Source: Macrotrachela quadricornifera (Eukaryota; Rotifera; Eurotatoria; Philodinida; Philodinidae). Taken from it: a DNA stretch of 64,000 bases. The DNA is taken from NCBI GenBank assembly GCA_022393335.1, contig JAJEKB010021035.1, positions 1,348,348 through 1,412,347 of the forward strand, given 5' to 3'. A program made the position numbers and the translations under genes. Position 1 is the stretch's first letter, and each line of letters starts with the position of its first letter. A model generated the notes under the pieces. The model had not been told where the DNA came from. It saw only the letters and a program-made list of their open reading frames with translations, and made no database searches. Below, in pieces: positions 59,843 through 64,000 of this stretch.

Positions 59843-61254
59843 ATGGAGGCGTTCACACCATGGTTACCCTTAGCAACTCAAGTGATCCAAAGTTTGTTGG
59901 GTGGTAGGCGTTCAAAATCAGGTAGATAATGGAATTCTTTAAAGTCATCAATGATGAATATCATTAGATGTATCTAGTAAAGAGCTTGCTTGAAAGTTTT
60001 TTCATTAGATCGCATAAATCCAATATAATTTTGATAGAGTCACATGTATTGATTTCAACTATAAAAAGATCCATTGGTGAGGTTATTTGTCTAGACAATA
60101 CTATCCAACGTATTTTGTACATAACTGACAACTGTAAAACAATATATACATTATCTGAGGAATTTTCTTTTCGCCCAAATATATTGATAATAGTAAAGGA
60201 GAACATATTTCGATAGAATGACTTTAGAAAATAAAACTAACATATTCTATTTAATAAATGTAATAATCTTTAGAGAATCTAAAACATTTATATCTGAATG
60301 ACCGATCTTCTCAATTCTGATTCATTTTTACAAGACGATCATTTTTTTTAATATCCCTTTGAAAAAATACTACTCATATAAACATGTGAAGGAAAGATCC
60401 TAGCTCGAAATTTGTTCATTCAATGTTCGTATAAATATCATATTCTCGGTAATTTTAATCAGAATGCTTCGATACGAACAGACTTGTCATCTAATCGTTT
60501 TATAGTTGAAAACAGTGCATTTGACTTGACAAATATTTTCTGATGACATATCTTTCATATAGGTGATGGAGGAGACAATAGTGCATTGCTTGAAGAACTG
60601 CGTCAATACCGTGAACAACATAATGAACTTCTCAAAAACTTCAATAAATTAGTCGAAGAATTAAAAGACAAAAAGATTGATTCGTTCGAATCTCTTGCCA
60701 AACAAGATGAGCAAGCAAAAAGAGCTCTCATTGAGTTGGCACAAAAAACTGAACCAATAAAAATGGTCGGCAATAATATTGGTTTCTTCGGCATCACATC
60801 TACTGGTAAATCCACTATGCTTAACAGTCTACTTGGACAGAAGGTTGCCGAAGTAGGTGTTGGTGAAACAACAACCACTATTACACCTTATCAAGGGATG
60901 CAATACATACTGTGGGATGTTCCTGGTCGAAATGATGAAATCAATTATCTCACCATGGAATATATCGCATTCTTTAAAGGTCTAACAAGACGTCTTATTC
61001 TTATTCAAGCAACAGTCAAAGAAAACTCAAGTATGATGAAATTGTTGGATGAAATCGGATTGAGTTATGACATTGTCTTCAACAAATTCGATAAAGTCGA
61101 CGAAGAAGATCGAGAATCTATTCAACAACAGATTCGCTCTGAAATACAAATTCTCGGTCTAAAAGGAATCGATCATGTATTTTTCCTCAGTTCGAAACAT
61201 ATCCGAATGTTTCCTGACTGGCTGACAATGGTCGATCTTCTCACTAGCACCTGA
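59843..61254 (+). CDS. IRG-like GTPase, intact (2 exons)
   Basis: Exons 59843-59921 and 60563-61254, phase 1, intron 641 bp, 256 residues. The start MEAFTPWLPLATQVIQSLLG is a short hydrophobic/amphipathic segment. A coiled coil (about 33-90, LLEELRQYREQHNELLKN) follows, then the G domain: P-loop GITSTGKST (103-111), GVGETTTT (125-132), DVPG (145-148), NKFD (200-203) and LSSK (235-238). All nucleotide-binding motifs are present. IRG-like GTPases remodel membranes around intracellular parasites in vertebrates; a defence role here is only inference. An AATAAA at about 61358 follows the stop. The first-exon assignment rests on matching phase and a GTAGAT donor, and is less certain than exon 2. 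Confidence 0.82.
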
Positions 61255-61841
61255 ATATTAAACAAAGTTTTGATTGTTTCTCAAATTGTAGCTAAATATT
61301 GAAATATCTTTATTACAGTTATCACTTGTATAAATGATATACGTCTATCTCTTTTTAATAAATATAATCATATACTAAAATCCGCAAAAATGTTAATAAT
61401 TTGCTATGTTCGCAGTCAAAAACAATCTCAATGTCTGAGAGTTTGATATTGAACATTATTTAACGTGAAAATATATTATTCTATCAAATTAAAGAGAATA
61501 GATACAGTCTCCATAGTCATTTATGACATCAGCAATGCCAAAAAGAATGAGAAGAGAAAGACTGCTATTGTGTATGTGCGATGAATAGACATGATATTTC
61601 ATGGTACGACCAATATGAAGAAGTCTTATTAGCTTATGTATTGTTTTTATCAAGAAAGAACTTGATTATCAAAGGAAGAAGAGAATAGAAGAAAAAACGT
61701 TGAATAAAAAATAAATAGAATTCAACATGATGCTTGTTTATATTTGCACTTCAACAAAAGATCTTCACATATAACTGAATATATTTCACTTCTCTCAATT
61801 TCAATTGACTTGCATTCAATGCGTTCTGCTTCTATTCTCAT
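61255..61841. other. 3' flank, no gene seen
   Basis: AT-rich sequence after the GTPase gene. Poly(A)-like AATAAA at about 61358. Nothing else. Confidence 0.35.
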
Positions 61842-63720
61842 TAGGGGTGTCATATTACCATTACTATTACTTAGTAATAATTAAAAATATTATTACTTAT
61901 TACCAGTAATAAGTAATAATTTCGAAAAGTAATAAAAAGTAATAAAAGTAAAATAGTAATAAGGTAATCAAGTAATAAGTAATAAAAGTAATAACTATTA
62001 TTACTTATTACTAGTAATAAGTAATAACTTCTAAAAAAGTAATAAAGTAATAAGGAAGTAATAAAGTAATAAACATATAAGATGGTAAAAACGCTGCTGA
62101 TCAGTGATTAAAAGCCTACCCCAACTTAAAAATGCTATAGCTATATTTGGTTTTGTCTTTCCAACAGGAATTTTTCTACGCATTTATACTTATTGTGGGA
62201 TCATATGTAGCTTCTATATTATGAAGGCTCAGATTGTCTTCAATAATGGATTATTGAAAGATACAGCCTGAGCTGAATGCCTATCAAGGTCTCCTCAAAG
62301 GAAAAAAACGAGATTTACATACTCCTGAAGTACCGTGAGAGTAAGGAAAATACAGGAATCTCGATTTTCCTCCTTGGATTTCCTTCATTTAAACTAAAAG
62401 AGACTTATTGTTGACTATGCTGAGTTATGAAGTTGTCGTTATGAAGAATCATGCATAATAAATCCAATTGTTTTACTTTTTCGAAGTTTTAAAATATATA
62501 AATTTGTATTACACGCTAAATTATTAAATAATAAAAGAACTGATGTTTTGTTTTAGCTGTTCTCTATAGTGTAAGTCCTTTCTGTTAACTAAGAAATAAC
62601 CATTGTTCAAGCACGAGCTTGTATTTTTTGCTAGGGGGAAATGGCAGACTTGAAGTAGAAAAATACGTCAAAGTACAAAAGTGGTTCAAAGAATGTGGAA
62701 GTAGTTCCAAGTATGTAGAAGTAGGTCAAAGTTCGTAAAATTAGCTTAAAGTACTTTTAAATTACGTCGAAGTACTTAAAAAACGCGCCAAAGTACATTG
62801 AAATTCCGTCAAAGTACTTTAAAATATGACAAAATACTTCAAATTACGTACAAGTACTACAAAGTGTTTCGTTTTGGGCAAAACTTATAAAAACAGAATA
62901 TTTTCGTTCTGTTTTTGGGAATAGATTCTCTAAAACAGAACATTTTTATTCTGCTATTGGAATAGATCCCTTAACAGAACATTTTTGTTTTATTTTGGAA
63001 ACTATACCCGTAACGGAGCAATTTTGTTCTGTTTTTGGGACTTGAAGTAGTCGAAGTGGCTAGAAGTAGCTTAAAGTACATGTGAAGTAGCGTAAGGTAC
63101 TTCGAAGTAGCTCAAAGTAGCTATAATGTAGCTCAAATTGCTTCAAGCCCAAAAGTCTACTATTTCCCCTAGCTTTTTGTCACTTCACTAAACAACAAAC
63201 TACAAAACTGCACAAGTAGAATGAATATATTGCTTTGATACGCTGTGCTTCTGCACATTTTAGTGTCTCTAAGAAGTTGTCGCAGATAATAATTCTCCAA
63301 AAAATAATATTCATATGTTAATGTCGTACCTATTGATGTTATATTATACTCATTGTTTTATTACTAGTTTATTACAGTAATAATTATTACTCGTTATTAC
63401 TTATTACTTTATTACTAATTACTTGTATTACTTTCCATTTTTTTATTACTTTATTACTGGTAATAAGTAATAAAAAATCATTATTACTTATTACCGGTAA
63501 TAAGTAATAATAATTTGAAAGTAATAAAAGTAATTAGTAATAAATTAATATAGAATTAATCGAAAATACACTACAAAGAAAGAATGAAAGCATGCAATAT
63601 CAATAAAACGACAAAACTCAAGTTATTACTAGTGAAAAGTAATAAGTAATAAAAGTAATAAAAATTATTACTTATTACCGAGTAAAAGAAATAAAAAGTA
63701 AAAGTAATGTGACACCCCTA
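61842..63720. mobile_element. hAT-like element, 8-bp target duplication ATTCTCAT, with AGTAATA arrays
   Basis: Tips TAGGGGTGTCA and reverse complement, with exact duplications ATTCTCAT at 61834-61841 and 63721-63728. About 230 bp at the left end and 360 bp at the right are made of TTATTACT/AGTAATAA units in both directions. A second TIR element is nested inside (62632-63171). No transposase. Confidence 0.9.
62632..63171. mobile_element. Nested TIR element with AAAGTAC-type arrays
   Basis: Ends TAGGGGGAAAT..GCAGACTTGAAGTAG and, inverted, TAGGGGAAATAGTAGACTTT. Both flanks are filled with GAAGTA/AAAGTACTT units around a core of about four 50-bp repeats (taacagaacatttttgttct variants) near 62890-63030. 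No exact target duplication was found. Confidence 0.65.
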
Positions 63721-64000
63721 ATTCTCATGTCATAAAAACTCCCAATGATCGAAAAAAAAGAATGTAATCGTACTACTTTTATTGAATGCTTCTTTTGCAT
63801 GCAATGCTTCTCGTAGTTCATTGTTTTGTCCACCTGAAAAAGCCTACTGATATATGTCTAGACTGAGTGTTACATGAATGTATTTAGTTCAACAATATCG
63901 AATATTGTATCTTAGAATATCTCTCTATTTCTTTCTTGGAAAGAACCAAGTACACCTCACAAAATAACACAAATATGATTCGTGCTATGTGAATGGTATT
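63721..64000. other. right flank, no gene seen
   Basis: AT-rich end of the window. Nothing recognised beyond the target duplication at 63721-63728. Confidence 0.35.

Overview
The window is AT-rich animal DNA. Genes have short spliceosomal introns (mostly 48-113 bp) with GT..AG ends, and there is no sign of operons or bacterial signals. The gene set is single-pass membrane proteins with NHL or kelch propellers, divergent 7TM receptors, AIG1/GIMAP-type and IRG-like GTPases, a KCTD-like BTB protein and a histidine acid phosphatase, mixed with many small and decayed DNA transposons. This fits a bdelloid rotifer best (Rotaria/Adineta type). That assignment is inference from composition and gene families, not from a search.

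Layout. 0.4-2.9 kb: a four-exon membrane NHL-propeller gene (+). 3.5-5.3 kb: a ten-exon histidine acid phosphatase (+). 6.2-7.3 kb: an intronless epoxide-hydrolase-like enzyme (+). 7.8-11.2 kb: a kelch-propeller membrane gene (-) with two single-base frame breaks and a TIR element in its large intron. 12.6-13.4 kb: a TTAA-flanked element. 14.6-15.7 kb: a 7TM receptor (+). 15.7-18.3 kb: a foldback element with long near-identical arms, then a repeat that has a hAT-like MITE nested in it. 18.6-20.1 kb: an AIG1/GIMAP-type GTPase (-) with a 72-bp coding repeat tail. 20.4-24 kb: repeats. 24.0-24.9 kb: a double-BTB gene (+). 25-32 kb: mostly transposon remains (piggyBac remnant, a 1.9-kb hAT-like element). 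32.5-39.7 kb: an inverted duplication carrying two NHL-propeller paralogues around mariner-like debris. 39.9-46.1 kb: foldback and nested elements. 47.0-47.3 kb: a two-exon gene for a small secreted cysteine-rich peptide (-). 47.3-53.4 kb: almost featureless. 53.4 kb: a MULE remnant. 54.4-55.4 kb: a second 7TM receptor (+) whose ORF contains an in-frame intron. 56.2-61.3 kb: three IRG-like GTPase copies (one cut by a hAT-like MITE, one pseudogene, one intact). 61.8-63.7 kb: a hAT-like element with a second element nested in it.

Most loci fall into two functional themes. One is secreted or surface proteins: propellers on membrane stalks, 7TM receptors, the secreted peptide, the phosphatase and the hydrolase. 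The other is cytosolic GTPases of families tied to immunity in other animals. No shared pathway can be shown. The NHL and kelch membrane genes have the same exon plan and intron phases, which suggests that a membrane-anchor-plus-stalk cassette has been combined with different propellers.

Exon structures were derived by hand from splice-site consensus, reading-frame phase and family similarity. Transposon superfamilies were assigned from target-site duplications and terminal repeats read directly.
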